Assembly: GCF_016801985.1 (NCBI RefSeq) | Contig: NZ_JAEVLS010000005.1 | Location: 124,001 to 188,000, forward strand | Length of the DNA: 64,000 nt | Source of the DNA: Steroidobacter gossypii | GTDB taxonomy: Bacteria; Pseudomonadota; Gammaproteobacteria; Steroidobacterales; Steroidobacteraceae | Direction: 5' to 3' | Shown here: piece after piece, positions 36,095-44,890 of the stretch | How positions within the stretch are numbered: the first letter of the stretch is position 1 | How the letters are laid out: each line of letters starts with the position of its first letter | The notes under the pieces: model-generated | Seen by the model: only the letters and a program-made list of their open reading frames with translations | Databases searched by the model: none | What the model was told of the DNA's origin: nothing | Translations under genes and position numbers: made by a program

Positions 36095-37093
36095 ATGAAC
36101 GAGTCAGAGAACATCCGGTTTACCGAGTTCCTTCGCGAGAAGGCGGCCGAGGCCAAGAGGGACCTCGGCTACAATCCAACGGACTTCCTCAAGATGCTGG
36201 GCGCTGACGGCGGTTATGCGACCGTCTCCAGGTTGATTGCCGATAAGAAGCCTTCAACTGGTTTCGTGAAGCTATGGGAACACCGGCGCTTGGACCTTTC
36301 AGTCGAAGCACTGGTGCTGGAAACAGAGTGGCGCCGCTTTTTCGAAGAATCGGCGCTCCAGCATGCCGCAGAACGGTTGATTGACGCGGGATATGCCCTG
36401 CAGCCATTGGAAGCATCCTCCCGCACGGAAAGGTTGCCCGCCGAGACTCTCAATAAGGCCACGCCGGAGTACATCTGGCGCGCAGTTCAGCAGCTCCTGG
36501 CCGGCGATGTTGTGCATTCGTTCGGTCCTTCGACCGATTACGATCTGATCGCCGATGACGGGCGTCGCTTGCCACCAAAGGCAGTGTTTGGCGTGGCGCT
36601 GTCCATCGCACTGGCGGGGACCAAGATCGAACCGAAGCATTTCACTGCGGGTGATACGTCCGCGTGCTTTCGCCTACTCAGAGCTGCTGGGTACCAGGTC
36701 GTGCCCAAGGGGGCGGCGGGAATCGAGCCCGATCTGGACGTGGAAGCGAACGCCGGATGGACCGAAGGCAAGCCGCGGCTCGTCGCTCACGTAAAGCGGG
36801 AGCGAGGCCAAGGAATTGCCCGAGCCAAGAAGGCTCAGCATCGACGTCTGCACGGAAGGTTGTTTTGCGAGCGCTGCAAGCTTGATCCAGTTGAGCATTT
36901 TGGAACAGAAGAAGGTGAGGCTTGCATCGAGGTTCATCACGCTGCGACTCACGTCAGGGAGATGGCGGAGGGACACGTGACTACGTTAGAAGATCTTCAG
37001 TGTCTGTGTGCAAATTGTCACAGGCTGCTGCATGCGTTGTTACGCGCAGGCAAAGAAGATGTGGCTGGTTCTGGGCGGCAGGCGGTGGGATGA
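36095..37093 (+). CDS. HNH endonuclease, McrA-like (possible modification-dependent restriction enzyme)
   Basis: 332 residues. The C-terminal zinc HNH domain is clear: CERC at 258-261, the catalytic HH pair 281-282 (EVHHAAT), and CANCH at 305-309. A middle domain (about 130-215, TDYDLIADDGRRLPPKAVFGVALSIA with SACFRLLRAAGY) resembles the N-terminal head domain of ScoMcrA-type type IV restriction enzymes that cut modified DNA. The first ~100 residues are helical with an unusual LGYNPTDFLKMLGADGGYATVSRLIADKKPS. That looks like a DNA-binding turn, perhaps a second recognition module. No methyltransferase is adjacent. GC content is lower than in neighbours, suggesting transfer. Confidence 0.8.
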   Translation: MNESENIRFTEFLREKAAEAKRDLGYNPTDFLKMLGADGGYATVSRLIADKKPSTGFVKLWEHRRLDLSVEALVLETEWRRFFEESALQHAAERLIDAGYALQPLEASSRTERLPAETLNKATPEYIWRAVQQLLAGDVVHSFGPSTDYDLIADDGRRLPPKAVFGVALSIALAGTKIEPKHFTAGDTSACFRLLRAAGYQVVPKGAAGIEPDLDVEANAGWTEGKPRLVAHVKRERGQGIARAKKAQHRRLHGRLFCERCKLDPVEHFGTEEGEACIEVHHAATHVREMAEGHVTTLEDLQCLCANCHRLLHALLRAGKEDVAGSGRQAVG

Positions 37094-37139
37094 ATTGAAG
37101 CCGCCAACTGAGCGCAGAAGCCCACGGAACTGAAGTTCA

Positions 37140-37706
37140 ATGACATCACCTCCTGGCAATCTGGTACGAACTATGTCGATGTCGATCAACGTCACCTCAA
37201 GCGCATGCAAAGCTCTGCCACGATCGTTGGCCGGGTCACTTCTGCTCCTATTGAGCGCATGTGCGTCGGGTTATCTCGTGAATGGCAGACATGTGAGTGA
37301 CGAGGAGCTGACTAAGTATCGGTCGGCTTGGGCGGCTGAGACGCCTGCGATTGCAACCACCTCGGCAGTCGCACCGAAGGAGCATCAAGGCATTCTCGAT
37401 CTGATTGCGACGCTCGAGGCTCAGGGTGGTACGGACGCTCCTCCCTGCCAGGAGCTTGTGCTCACGGAGATCGTGCGCGGGCGGGAAACTGATTATGTGC
37501 AGTTCGCCTCGGGACAAACCTTCGGGCCGCTGAGCTTCTACGAGGATTGGCGAGTCCTCGCGTGTGGCCAAAAGCACAGCTGGATCGCGCTCGTCGGACC
37601 GCCACCTCGATCGGAATTGCAGGTCGTTTACTCGCGTGCGCCCAACGGTGACTGGATGCAACCCGCGCGGCAGAAGGCAAGCAGCCTAACGAGTAGCGAT
37701 CCGTAG
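37140..37706 (+). CDS. Hypothetical lipoprotein
   Basis: 188 residues. A hydrophobic stretch ends in the lipobox LLSAC (Cys about residue 41 from ATG 37140), so it is a lipoprotein. The in-frame ATG at 37173 would give a more usual signal length. The mature part begins SGYLVNGRHVSDEEL and has two cysteines (PPCQEL and LACGQKHS), likely disulfide-bonded. No family recognised. It sits 46 bases after the HNH gene and may share its transcript. Confidence 0.65.
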   Translation: MTSPPGNLVRTMSMSINVTSSACKALPRSLAGSLLLLLSACASGYLVNGRHVSDEELTKYRSAWAAETPAIATTSAVAPKEHQGILDLIATLEAQGGTDAPPCQELVLTEIVRGRETDYVQFASGQTFGPLSFYEDWRVLACGQKHSWIALVGPPPRSELQVVYSRAPNGDWMQPARQKASSLTSSDP

Positions 37707-37927
37707 CGCGAGTCTCTTCTGGCGCCGAGGGGCTATCCGGCCGAGACAGGCGGAGCCACCAGCGGCACCCACAAGGGCCAGAAGTTGCTTCGTGTATCGA
37801 TCCGTTTAGCCGATTGATTCTCGTCTCGCAGCATTGATCGGCATGGCGCCTGCCGTCCACCACAATCGCCAAGGTCCACGCCGTTGTTTGCGACGTGCAA
37901 AGAAACGGATCATCGGGTGCCAGCGCT

Positions 37928-40399
37928 TCATTGATTCGCAATTCGCAAGCGGTTGACCCGGACCTGCAGTTCGTCCGGTGGCATGTTGTTGATCGCCTGA
38001 ATGGACTCCTCAGGGGTCAACTTACGGCCGTCGGGGCTCAATGCGCCGCGGCGGCCTTCTTCCATCAGCAGAGGCACCACCGGCACGGACTGGTAGTACT
38101 TGTCTTCGCCCAGGTCGCCGATGATTCGAGCCGCTTCGGGCGTGAAGCCGGCGTCGATCAGGAACTGTTGTGACAACTCGATCTTCGCCTCCTTGTCTCG
38201 ATGCCCGGCCAGCGAACTGTTGCCAAACACCGAGATGCCCACCATCACCGAGCCAATCAACGCACCCGCCGGCCCGGAGGACAGGGCCATCACCACCGTT
38301 CCGGTGGCGCCGACCGCGTAGAGGCCGGCCTCGACATGTTTGTAGGGACGATCGGATAACAAAGCATCGACCATTTTCGCGACATCGCCGGTTGCTGAAA
38401 CCAGCCCGAGCGCGCGATTCCAATTTTCGAACCGCACGTCGGCGCGAATCGAGCGTTGTGTGTCGGCGAAGGAGCTGTCCGGTCCGACAGGCATGCTGCC
38501 AGGCCGGTGCATCAGATCGCGCACGTCCTTGGTCAGACCGGCGGCGTCGCCGAATGCGCCGATGGTGTTGGCCCAGCTCTGATCGCTGATGGCATCGCTG
38601 GTCGACTTGGCGAAGGTCAGGCCCGCGGCCGCCACGCCCAGGGATCGGAAAGTGATGCCCGCCGGCTGATCCGGATTGAATCCTTCGATGCCGCGCAACG
38701 CACTGTCGAACTGCTTGAGCCGCGTCTGCAGCAGAACCTGATTGTCGCCGGGCACATCCACGAGCTTGGAGAGCGCATCGATGGCCTGCTGATATTGCGC
38801 GGCGTCCTTGCCCAGCAGATTGGCGTAACGCGAGCCGAGTTGTTCCAGCCTGCTCTTGGCGTTGGCCACGCTGGCCGGATCGCTTCGATCGACCTCAGCG
38901 AACACCGCCAGCGCGTTTTGTTGAATCGCGTCCGAGGCCAGGCGTTTGAGGAATTCCGCGCCCTCCTTCGAAACCTTGTTCACGTCGAACAGGCTCAGCA
39001 TCGAGTCGGCCTTGGCGCCGACCAGGAAGTCACGATCGCGGGAGGCAGCCAAACCGATGGCCTGGAGCACGGAATCGCTATTCGCCAGCTGCTCGAGCTG
39101 CGACTGCAACTCGGGGTACGTCGTCTTCACGCTCTCAGGCAGCCCGTTCAAGCCCGCGAGTGTCTCTTTGAACAACTCACCGTGGCCGATCAGACGCTGC
39201 TCGAGCTGTTCGAACTTCGCCTTCCACTCCGGACCTTTGCCCTCGACATACTTCTCCACCGCCTTCGCGATAGCGTCCGGCGGCAAGCCTTCGGCGTACT
39301 TCAGAACGCGGCCGAGTTCGGCCAGCATGCCCTGGTATTCGGCGATATCCGCCTCGGTGCGTCGCTGCAATGCTTGCGCACCTTCGACAACGCCGCGCAA
39401 GACGATGCCGGACTCTTCAGTGCGCCCGCTCGCTTCCAACTGCCGTGCGATTTCCAACGCCAGCGCCGGACTTGCTCCATCGCGGATGGAATTGGAAATG
39501 TTTTCGCTCAGGGGCACCCATTGGCCGCGCCACTCGCTCGAGTGCGCAAGATAGGTCATCGCGATATCGCTGATGAGCTGCTGGGCCGCGGGACTATCGC
39601 CCAGCGAGCCCACCACACGCGCCATGTTCGTGTACGAACTGCCGCCGTACTTCTCGCCGGCGTACATTGGTTTGACCTCGGCGATCTTCATGATCGTATC
39701 GAGGTTCTGCGTCACCACCGCGGCGGCGAGTTCGGGCGGCAGTCCGGACGTGAGCTCCGCCAAACGGCGTGACGCCTCGTTGGCCGGCTGGATCTTTGCC
39801 TTGGGATCGCCGTTGTCTTGGAAGTTGGCGTATGGCTCAGCCACCCACGGCTCGACGCGCTCGCGCATCAACGTCGCGAGTTCTGGGCTCGTCGACAGCT
39901 GTGCGCGAGCTTCCGGGGAGAGCGACTGCCACTGGCTGTCGAGAATATTGATCACCGCCTGGGCATCGCCGCCGCCTGCCGCGACTCGAAGCGTGAAATC
40001 GACTTCGTGCTCGACTCTCAGTTCGTCAACCGCTCCGTTGATGACCTTCACCGTAGCGGGATCGTTGCCATAGCGGCCCGCAATGCTGCTGCCGTAGTGA
40101 TTGATGGTGCTGGCGTCATATACGGCGCCGGTCGGGCGCGCGCGAAACTCTTCCGCGTATCGCGCCTGCATCTCCGCATGAATAGCGGCTTTCAGCTCTG
40201 CGAGCGCCTCTGGCGTCGGCGACTGCTGATACTTCAGGACCGCCGCATCGGTGCGGTCTTTCGGAGTCTGCGCAGCTCGGTCCGCGGGCGCGGCGACGTT
40301 CATAACCTCCGGCCTGTGCGAGTCATCGGCGGTCAAGGTCGTGTCGACCAGGTTCTCAACGACGCGCGCTACGGAAGAGATTGCACTGAAGAATGTCAT
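37928..40399 (-). CDS. Large protein of unknown function with a C-terminal hydrophobic hairpin
   Basis: 823 residues, no signal peptide. Most of it is alpha-helical and acidic, with recurring helix pairs across about 90-560 (EARAQLSTSPELATLMRERV; ALEIARQLEASGRTEESG). Then comes a Gly/Ala-rich hydrophobic segment at about 693-732 (AVGATGTVVMALSSGPAGALIG) that looks like a membrane-inserting hairpin, and a soluble 91-residue tail. This architecture recalls large translocated effectors and pore-forming translocators of plant-associated gammaproteobacteria, but I recognise no family. GAGGCAGAAG precedes ATG 40399. It stands on the same strand 227 bases downstream of the permease-hydrolase fusion. 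Confidence 0.78.
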   Translation of the reverse strand: MTFFSAISSVARVVENLVDTTLTADDSHRPEVMNVAAPADRAAQTPKDRTDAAVLKYQQSPTPEALAELKAAIHAEMQARYAEEFRARPTGAVYDASTINHYGSSIAGRYGNDPATVKVINGAVDELRVEHEVDFTLRVAAGGGDAQAVINILDSQWQSLSPEARAQLSTSPELATLMRERVEPWVAEPYANFQDNGDPKAKIQPANEASRRLAELTSGLPPELAAAVVTQNLDTIMKIAEVKPMYAGEKYGGSSYTNMARVVGSLGDSPAAQQLISDIAMTYLAHSSEWRGQWVPLSENISNSIRDGASPALALEIARQLEASGRTEESGIVLRGVVEGAQALQRRTEADIAEYQGMLAELGRVLKYAEGLPPDAIAKAVEKYVEGKGPEWKAKFEQLEQRLIGHGELFKETLAGLNGLPESVKTTYPELQSQLEQLANSDSVLQAIGLAASRDRDFLVGAKADSMLSLFDVNKVSKEGAEFLKRLASDAIQQNALAVFAEVDRSDPASVANAKSRLEQLGSRYANLLGKDAAQYQQAIDALSKLVDVPGDNQVLLQTRLKQFDSALRGIEGFNPDQPAGITFRSLGVAAAGLTFAKSTSDAISDQSWANTIGAFGDAAGLTKDVRDLMHRPGSMPVGPDSSFADTQRSIRADVRFENWNRALGLVSATGDVAKMVDALLSDRPYKHVEAGLYAVGATGTVVMALSSGPAGALIGSVMVGISVFGNSSLAGHRDKEAKIELSQQFLIDAGFTPEAARIIGDLGEDKYYQSVPVVPLLMEEGRRGALSPDGRKLTPEESIQAINNMPPDELQVRVNRLRIANQ

Positions 40400-40626
40400 C
40401 GCTTCTGCCTCGGTATCCCTAAGACCAAAACCACGCTGATCGAGGAGTGCCCGCGGGGCTGCTCATCCTCCTAGGGAACATACCGGCTTCAGCGCTAGCA
40501 GGCGATGCACTTCAGCGCAGGCATAGCGACTGGTAGAAAAATTCGTGGTAGCGCCCGGACGTTTCGGACCGGGCCACGGACCCGGCTTCGAGGAACCTCG
40601 GAGATGAACAGCGCTCCGCGACTTGG
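40400..40626. other. 227-base gap between the permease-hydrolase gene and the large protein gene
   Basis: I see no gene. On the minus strand it must hold the leader of the 823-residue protein. Several GC-rich inverted segments (about 40548-40610) could form a hairpin after the hydrolase gene but lack a T-run. Promoter boxes are not clear. Confidence 0.35.
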
Positions 40627-43197
40627 CTAGGTGACGGGCAGATCTGCAACGAAATCGACGATGGCCTGCAATACAGCGTCTCGATGCGACAACATCACCC
40701 AATGCGATGCGCCGGGCAGCTCCGATACACGTGCCCCTTTGAGTTCGGCCCGAAACTTCTCGATCTCGCGTCGCTGCACGGCGTCTCTCATACTCTGCAG
40801 CTCACGCAGCTTTTGGCGCAGAGTCATGTCCGTAGCGTCGTGCCACGGCTTGAGCATTCCATCGGGACCGGCAGAGGTCGCATAGATTGCAAGCGCAGGC
40901 GCGGTGATGCTGCGATAGTCGGGACTGGAGATGCCGGCCTCGATGGCCTGTATGACGCGGGAGTCCACCGACCGCTGTCCCGCGAGATATCGCTTGTCGA
41001 CATTCCAAAGCGCAATCAGCTCACCTTCCGGAAGCGGGTCGGCCCCGGTTCGATCGAAGAATCCCAGCAATGACGTGTAAGACGACAGCTCCTCGGGTAA
41101 CGGGCGTGGTCGATCGGGAAGTGCGGCGCTCAATTCTCGATACCGCTTCGGCAAAGGCAACGAACGGTCGTATGCCGCATCCAAATAAATAAGCCCGGCG
41201 ACACGCCCAGCATGACGGGCGCCCAGCGTGCTGAGCTCTTCACCCGCAATCGAATGACCGGCGAACACAGCTCGACCGATTCCAAGTGCGTCCATCACTT
41301 CAATGACGTCCTGCGCCAGTCTCGCCTGGCTGTAACCGTGATCCGGGCGACTGGAGTAGCCGATACCGCGGCGGGTGATGCCCACGACTCGGAAATGTTG
41401 GGCGAGCAGCGGCCCGATTTCATCGAAGGAATGCGCCGTGGCGCCGAGGCCCGGCAGCAGCACCAATGCCGTGCCAGTGCCGCCCCAATCGAGTACTTCC
41501 AATTGGACATTGCTCGCCACCGCGATGGACTTGCTATCGTGCGCAGAGCGGTCGTTCCAGCTGGAGAGTCGCGGCGCCGCCGAATGAGTCACGGACGCAG
41601 GACAGTTCTCGCGGATGTCACCCAACCAGCCGGGGCTTCGCACGTGCACTGTTTTGAAGGCGTTCGCACGATAGGCGCTGACCTTGACGACTTCGGATTC
41701 GACCAGGTCCGGAGATCCGATGGACAACGTGACGCGCCGACTCTGCAGCAGACGTAGCGGCCACGGTGCGAAGTCCACGTTCTTCGAATCGACACGGCTT
41801 GCGGGCACGCCGTTCAATTCGGCGGCGATCATTGAGGGCAGCCGTCCAACGGCCAGGCATTCCACTGTGATGCGATCCTCGAGCGCATCGCGCATTGCGC
41901 GGCACGTACCGATGCCAGGCAGTCGACGATATTTTCCGTTCACGCTCAGCTGTGCGGAAGTGGGTTCGAGCACGGCGACCGAGTAGGCAAGGTCGAGCGT
42001 GGGTTCGGCGCCCTCATCGAGACGTTGCAGTACGGCTTGGGGTAACAGCCATGCGTGCGTCAGCGTCTCGATTTTCTCACCTCCGAAGCCGTTGCTACTG
42101 CCCGCGGCATGAAACGCCGGGCGCAGCCGCGCTATCGGCGTCTCGTCGGGCGCGTGATATGTGGCCCATGCGTACGCGACCTGTAAACGCCATTCATCCG
42201 GCAGTCCGCGTGGTCTGACTTGAGTGATAAAGGCCACTGCATCCTTGCCGGCCGCCTTCAAATGCTCATCTCCCCATCGATCCAGGGCGAACAGGCTCCT
42301 GGCATTTTCCGATTCGCCCCCTTCGGCGATCTCACCCAGGCGCGCAGCTGGAAAACACGCACGCGTGTGGCGTACTGCAGGCTCGGCCGCCTGGGCGTTT
42401 CGATCCGAGTCGGCATGCAGCGCCTGCTGCAGCCCGAAGCCGAATTGCCACGGCAGCAACAACATCGGGGCAACGATGGCTGCGATTCCAGCCACCAGGC
42501 CGGCGGCAAACGTCACGCGGGCCAGATAGGACGAGCGGCGCGCATAAGCAAACCAAAGGCAGGTTGCGGCCGCGATCATGAAGATCAGCTTGCCCGGAAA
42601 CATGCTCAGCCACTGCAGCCCGTTGTTCTGCATAGCTTCGCCCACCGTTAGATCTTCGGGGCCTGGCAGCGAGATGAACGGCGTCGGAACGACGAACACC
42701 GCAACGAACACAGCCAGCAGTACGCCGACGCCCTGAAGCATGCTGGCGGTACAAACCGCCGCCATCAGCACGATCGGCAAGTACAGCGGCTCGAACGAGC
42801 TCTGCCACAGCAGCGCGTCGAGCAACGCCGCTCCCAAGGGCTCCTGTCGTAGCAGATCGATCGCGAGCGTGGTCAACACCCGGGGCAGATAGATGACCAG
42901 CGTCAGCAGTAGCAACTTCGCAATCAGCAAAGCGCCGCGCGACACCGGCCGGCACAGCCAATCGTCCGTCAGGCTCACCGGTGGATCGGTCTGAATCACC
43001 GAGAAGATCGCCACGCTGTTGACGATGATCAGCAACAGAGGCAGCCAGGCTGTGAGCACCGGCCAGAGATCGGCTCTGCCCGCAACGACGGCCATCGCCT
43101 GCAACAGCGCCGTCAGCAGCAGCACCGGGCCGAGCGTCCGTGCGTCCTTGGTCAATATCGCAGTGATGACGCCGCGAAAGGTCCTGCTCGTTCCCAT
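40627..43197 (-). CDS. ABC-2 type permease fused to an alpha/beta hydrolase
   Basis: 856 residues in one uninterrupted frame. Residues 1-250 hold about six to seven hydrophobic helices, including one at PVLTAWLPLLLIIVNSVAIF, with a VSLTDDWLCRPVSRGALL block of ABC-2/YtrC-type permeases. A long hydrophilic middle (about 260-560) follows. From about 575 to the end is an alpha/beta hydrolase: VLLPGLGATAHSF, nucleophile elbow GHSIAGEE with S649, and His in GASHWVML near the end. It would be the membrane subunit of the adjacent ATPase, with the enzyme attached. I know no such fusion. Start ATG 43197; ATPase stop is nine bases upstream. Confidence 0.82.
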   Translation of the reverse strand: MGTSRTFRGVITAILTKDARTLGPVLLLTALLQAMAVVAGRADLWPVLTAWLPLLLIIVNSVAIFSVIQTDPPVSLTDDWLCRPVSRGALLIAKLLLLTLVIYLPRVLTTLAIDLLRQEPLGAALLDALLWQSSFEPLYLPIVLMAAVCTASMLQGVGVLLAVFVAVFVVPTPFISLPGPEDLTVGEAMQNNGLQWLSMFPGKLIFMIAAATCLWFAYARRSSYLARVTFAAGLVAGIAAIVAPMLLLPWQFGFGLQQALHADSDRNAQAAEPAVRHTRACFPAARLGEIAEGGESENARSLFALDRWGDEHLKAAGKDAVAFITQVRPRGLPDEWRLQVAYAWATYHAPDETPIARLRPAFHAAGSSNGFGGEKIETLTHAWLLPQAVLQRLDEGAEPTLDLAYSVAVLEPTSAQLSVNGKYRRLPGIGTCRAMRDALEDRITVECLAVGRLPSMIAAELNGVPASRVDSKNVDFAPWPLRLLQSRRVTLSIGSPDLVESEVVKVSAYRANAFKTVHVRSPGWLGDIRENCPASVTHSAAPRLSSWNDRSAHDSKSIAVASNVQLEVLDWGGTGTALVLLPGLGATAHSFDEIGPLLAQHFRVVGITRRGIGYSSRPDHGYSQARLAQDVIEVMDALGIGRAVFAGHSIAGEELSTLGARHAGRVAGLIYLDAAYDRSLPLPKRYRELSAALPDRPRPLPEELSSYTSLLGFFDRTGADPLPEGELIALWNVDKRYLAGQRSVDSRVIQAIEAGISSPDYRSITAPALAIYATSAGPDGMLKPWHDATDMTLRQKLRELQSMRDAVQRREIEKFRAELKGARVSELPGASHWVMLSHRDAVLQAIVDFVADLPVT

Positions 43198-43206
43198 GTG
43201 AGCTCG

Positions 43207-44106
43207 TTATTGCGCCTTGCGGCGATTGTGATCCTGCATCAGTGCGTTCGCGATGCTGCGTAGATTCATCGGCTCGGCGTATACGGAGACGGCGCCGAAA
43301 TGCTCCCTCACAGATGCGTGCAGCTGCTGGTCGTCGCGGTAGTCGCTCGTAATGAACTGCAGCTGATGACCCGCGACCTGCGGTAACAGCCAACCTGTCG
43401 GCAGCGGAGCTGGCAGACTCTGCTGTGCCGCCAGTCGCACGTTGACGTTACGAAAACGTTCTCGCAGCGTCTCGATTTGCTCCTGGATCAACAGCCGGCC
43501 GTCCTGCATGAAGGCCACATGCGTGGTGAAGCTTTCGATCTCCGTGAGCTCGTGCGATGAAATCAGGATGGTGGTGTCCTGGGCCTGCTGCAGCAGCCCA
43601 TTCACCACTTCGTCTCGCACCAGGGGATCGAGGCCGCTGAGCGGCTCATCGAGCACCAGCAGCTTCGGTCGAAACGCCAGTGCACCGACCAGCAGCAGCT
43701 TCATGCGCATGCCGTGCGACAGGTCCTTCAAGCGACGCTCCGAGGGCAGATCGAACTGGCGCAGCAACGCTTCTTCGAGCGCTACATCCCAGTTCGAATA
43801 CAAGCTGCGCAAATAGCCGAGGTATCGCGCCACATCGAGACGCTCTGGCAAGCGCTGGCTCTCGGAGGCGTAGCCGATGTGCTCGAAATGTCGGGAGGCG
43901 AGCAATGTGGAGCGCGTGCCCAGCACGTAGATCTCGCCCCGATCCGGCTGCAGGATGTTCAGTATCGTGCGGAGGGTGGTGGTCTTGCCGGCGCCGTTGG
44001 GACCGAGCAGCGCGAATACCGAGCCTTCGGGCACGCGCACGCTCACATCGCGAACTGCCTCGCAACCTCGATAGGTTTTGGCGAGCCCGTGCGATTCAAT
44101 CACCAT
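43207..44106 (-). CDS. ABC transporter ATP-binding protein
   Basis: 299 residues. Walker A GPNGAGKTTTLR at about 39-50, signature LSHGMRMKL (S-x-G), Walker B LLVLDEPLSGLDP and the switch His in ILISSHEL are all present, so an active ATPase. The layout matches YtrB/CcmA-type exporters' ATPases. The first 11 bases overlap the 3' end of the GntR regulator gene, and the permease-hydrolase gene begins nine bases after its stop, so this is an operon with translational coupling. ATG 44106 is preferred to 44166. Confidence 0.93.
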   Translation of the reverse strand: MVIESHGLAKTYRGCEAVRDVSVRVPEGSVFALLGPNGAGKTTTLRTILNILQPDRGEIYVLGTRSTLLASRHFEHIGYASESQRLPERLDVARYLGYLRSLYSNWDVALEEALLRQFDLPSERRLKDLSHGMRMKLLLVGALAFRPKLLVLDEPLSGLDPLVRDEVVNGLLQQAQDTTILISSHELTEIESFTTHVAFMQDGRLLIQEQIETLRERFRNVNVRLAAQQSLPAPLPTGWLLPQVAGHQLQFITSDYRDDQQLHASVREHFGAVSVYAEPMNLRSIANALMQDHNRRKAQ

Positions 44107-44500
44107 GTGACACAGCCTTGAGCCGTTGCAGACCGCGCCACTGCTCGGTGACAGCAGCGAGCACATCGTCCAGCGTTGCGCCGACCCGTATGGCCTCGAC
44201 CACGAGTTGTTCGATGTCCTGTTCCAGCAGGCGCTTGCGATCGCCAGAACGCGCTTTGGGCGGCTGCGCCACGAGCGTTCCGAGGCCCGGCTTGACGATC
44301 AGCCAGCGATCCTGAATCAGATGCTGAACGACCTTGTGCGCGGTATTTGGATGAATCTTGAGCGCCACCGCGAGCGCGCGCACGGACGGAAATGCCTCAC
44401 CCGGCTTCAGCTCGCCGGCCAGAATGGCGCGGGTGGCCGCAAAACAAACCTGCTCGAAGATCGATTGACCGGGATCGAGCTTTATCCTGAACGGAACCAT
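44096..44500 (-). CDS. GntR-family transcriptional regulator, YtrA subfamily
   Basis: 134 residues: the winged helix-turn-helix (about 11-78) with GELKPGEAFPSVRALAVALKIHPNTAHKVVQ, and a short helical C-terminal dimerisation part, the usual length of the YtrA subfamily. These regulators repress linked ABC transporter operons. Here it is the first gene, followed with an 11-base overlap by the ATPase. A matching inverted repeat stands just in front of the gene (44529-44551), consistent with autoregulation. The effector is unknown. Confidence 0.92.
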   Translation of the reverse strand: MVPFRIKLDPGQSIFEQVCFAATRAILAGELKPGEAFPSVRALAVALKIHPNTAHKVVQHLIQDRWLIVKPGLGTLVAQPPKARSGDRKRLLEQDIEQLVVEAIRVGATLDDVLAAVTEQWRGLQRLKAVSHGD

Positions 44501-44528
44501 GCCGCACCCACGTTACTCGGTGCATCCA

Positions 44529-44551
44529 GTGTAACAGCCGTACTGTGACAC
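44529..44551. promoter_or_regulatory. Inverted-repeat operator of the GntR/ABC operon
   Basis: gtgtaacag - 5-base spacer - ctgtgacac: nine-base arms with a single mismatched position. The site begins 29 bases before the regulator's start codon (44500, minus strand). A promoter reading TTTACA ... TACACT, with about 19 bases between them on the minus strand, overlaps it. Placement and symmetry fit a YtrA-type repressor site. Confidence 0.65.
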
Positions 44552-44609
44552 CTGTAAATGCCCAGGCGTCACAATCGCACTTTGCGCCACCGTTCGTGCA
44601 GCGACGGCG

Positions 44610-44882
44610 TCAAGCGACCGACAACGCCGCCGCAAGTTGCGCGGCGCTGACGCCATCGACTTCGACGGTCTTGCGTCGGCTCGTCAAACCGGCAGTGATA
44701 CGCACCCGGGACTTTGCGACATCCAACTGTTCGGCGACGAATTCGATCAACGCGGCATTGGCGGCGCCGTCGACGGGAGGTGCGGCCAATCTTATTTTGA
44801 TGCAGCCATCGTGCATGCCGACGACGGCAGTCTTGCTTGCCCGCGGTTGGACATAGACGTTGAGGCGCGCTGAATCGGACAT
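44610..44882 (-). CDS. YggU/DUF167 family protein
   Basis: 90 residues. The DUF167 pattern is complete: [38 protein letters not shown] and [17 protein letters not shown]. The family is small, conserved and of unknown function. It starts eight bases after the stop of the membrane protein gene upstream (44891), so the two are probably co-transcribed. Confidence 0.93.
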   Translation of the reverse strand: MSDSARLNVYVQPRASKTAVVGMHDGCIKIRLAAPPVDGAANAALIEFVAEQLDVAKSRVRITAGLTSRRKTVEVDGVSAAQLAAALSVA

Positions 44883-44890
44883 TGTGAAGC

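Noticed and set aside
34764-37093. A full genomic island with borders
   Set aside because: The stretch looks accessory, but I found no integrase, no tRNA gene and no direct repeats marking ends.
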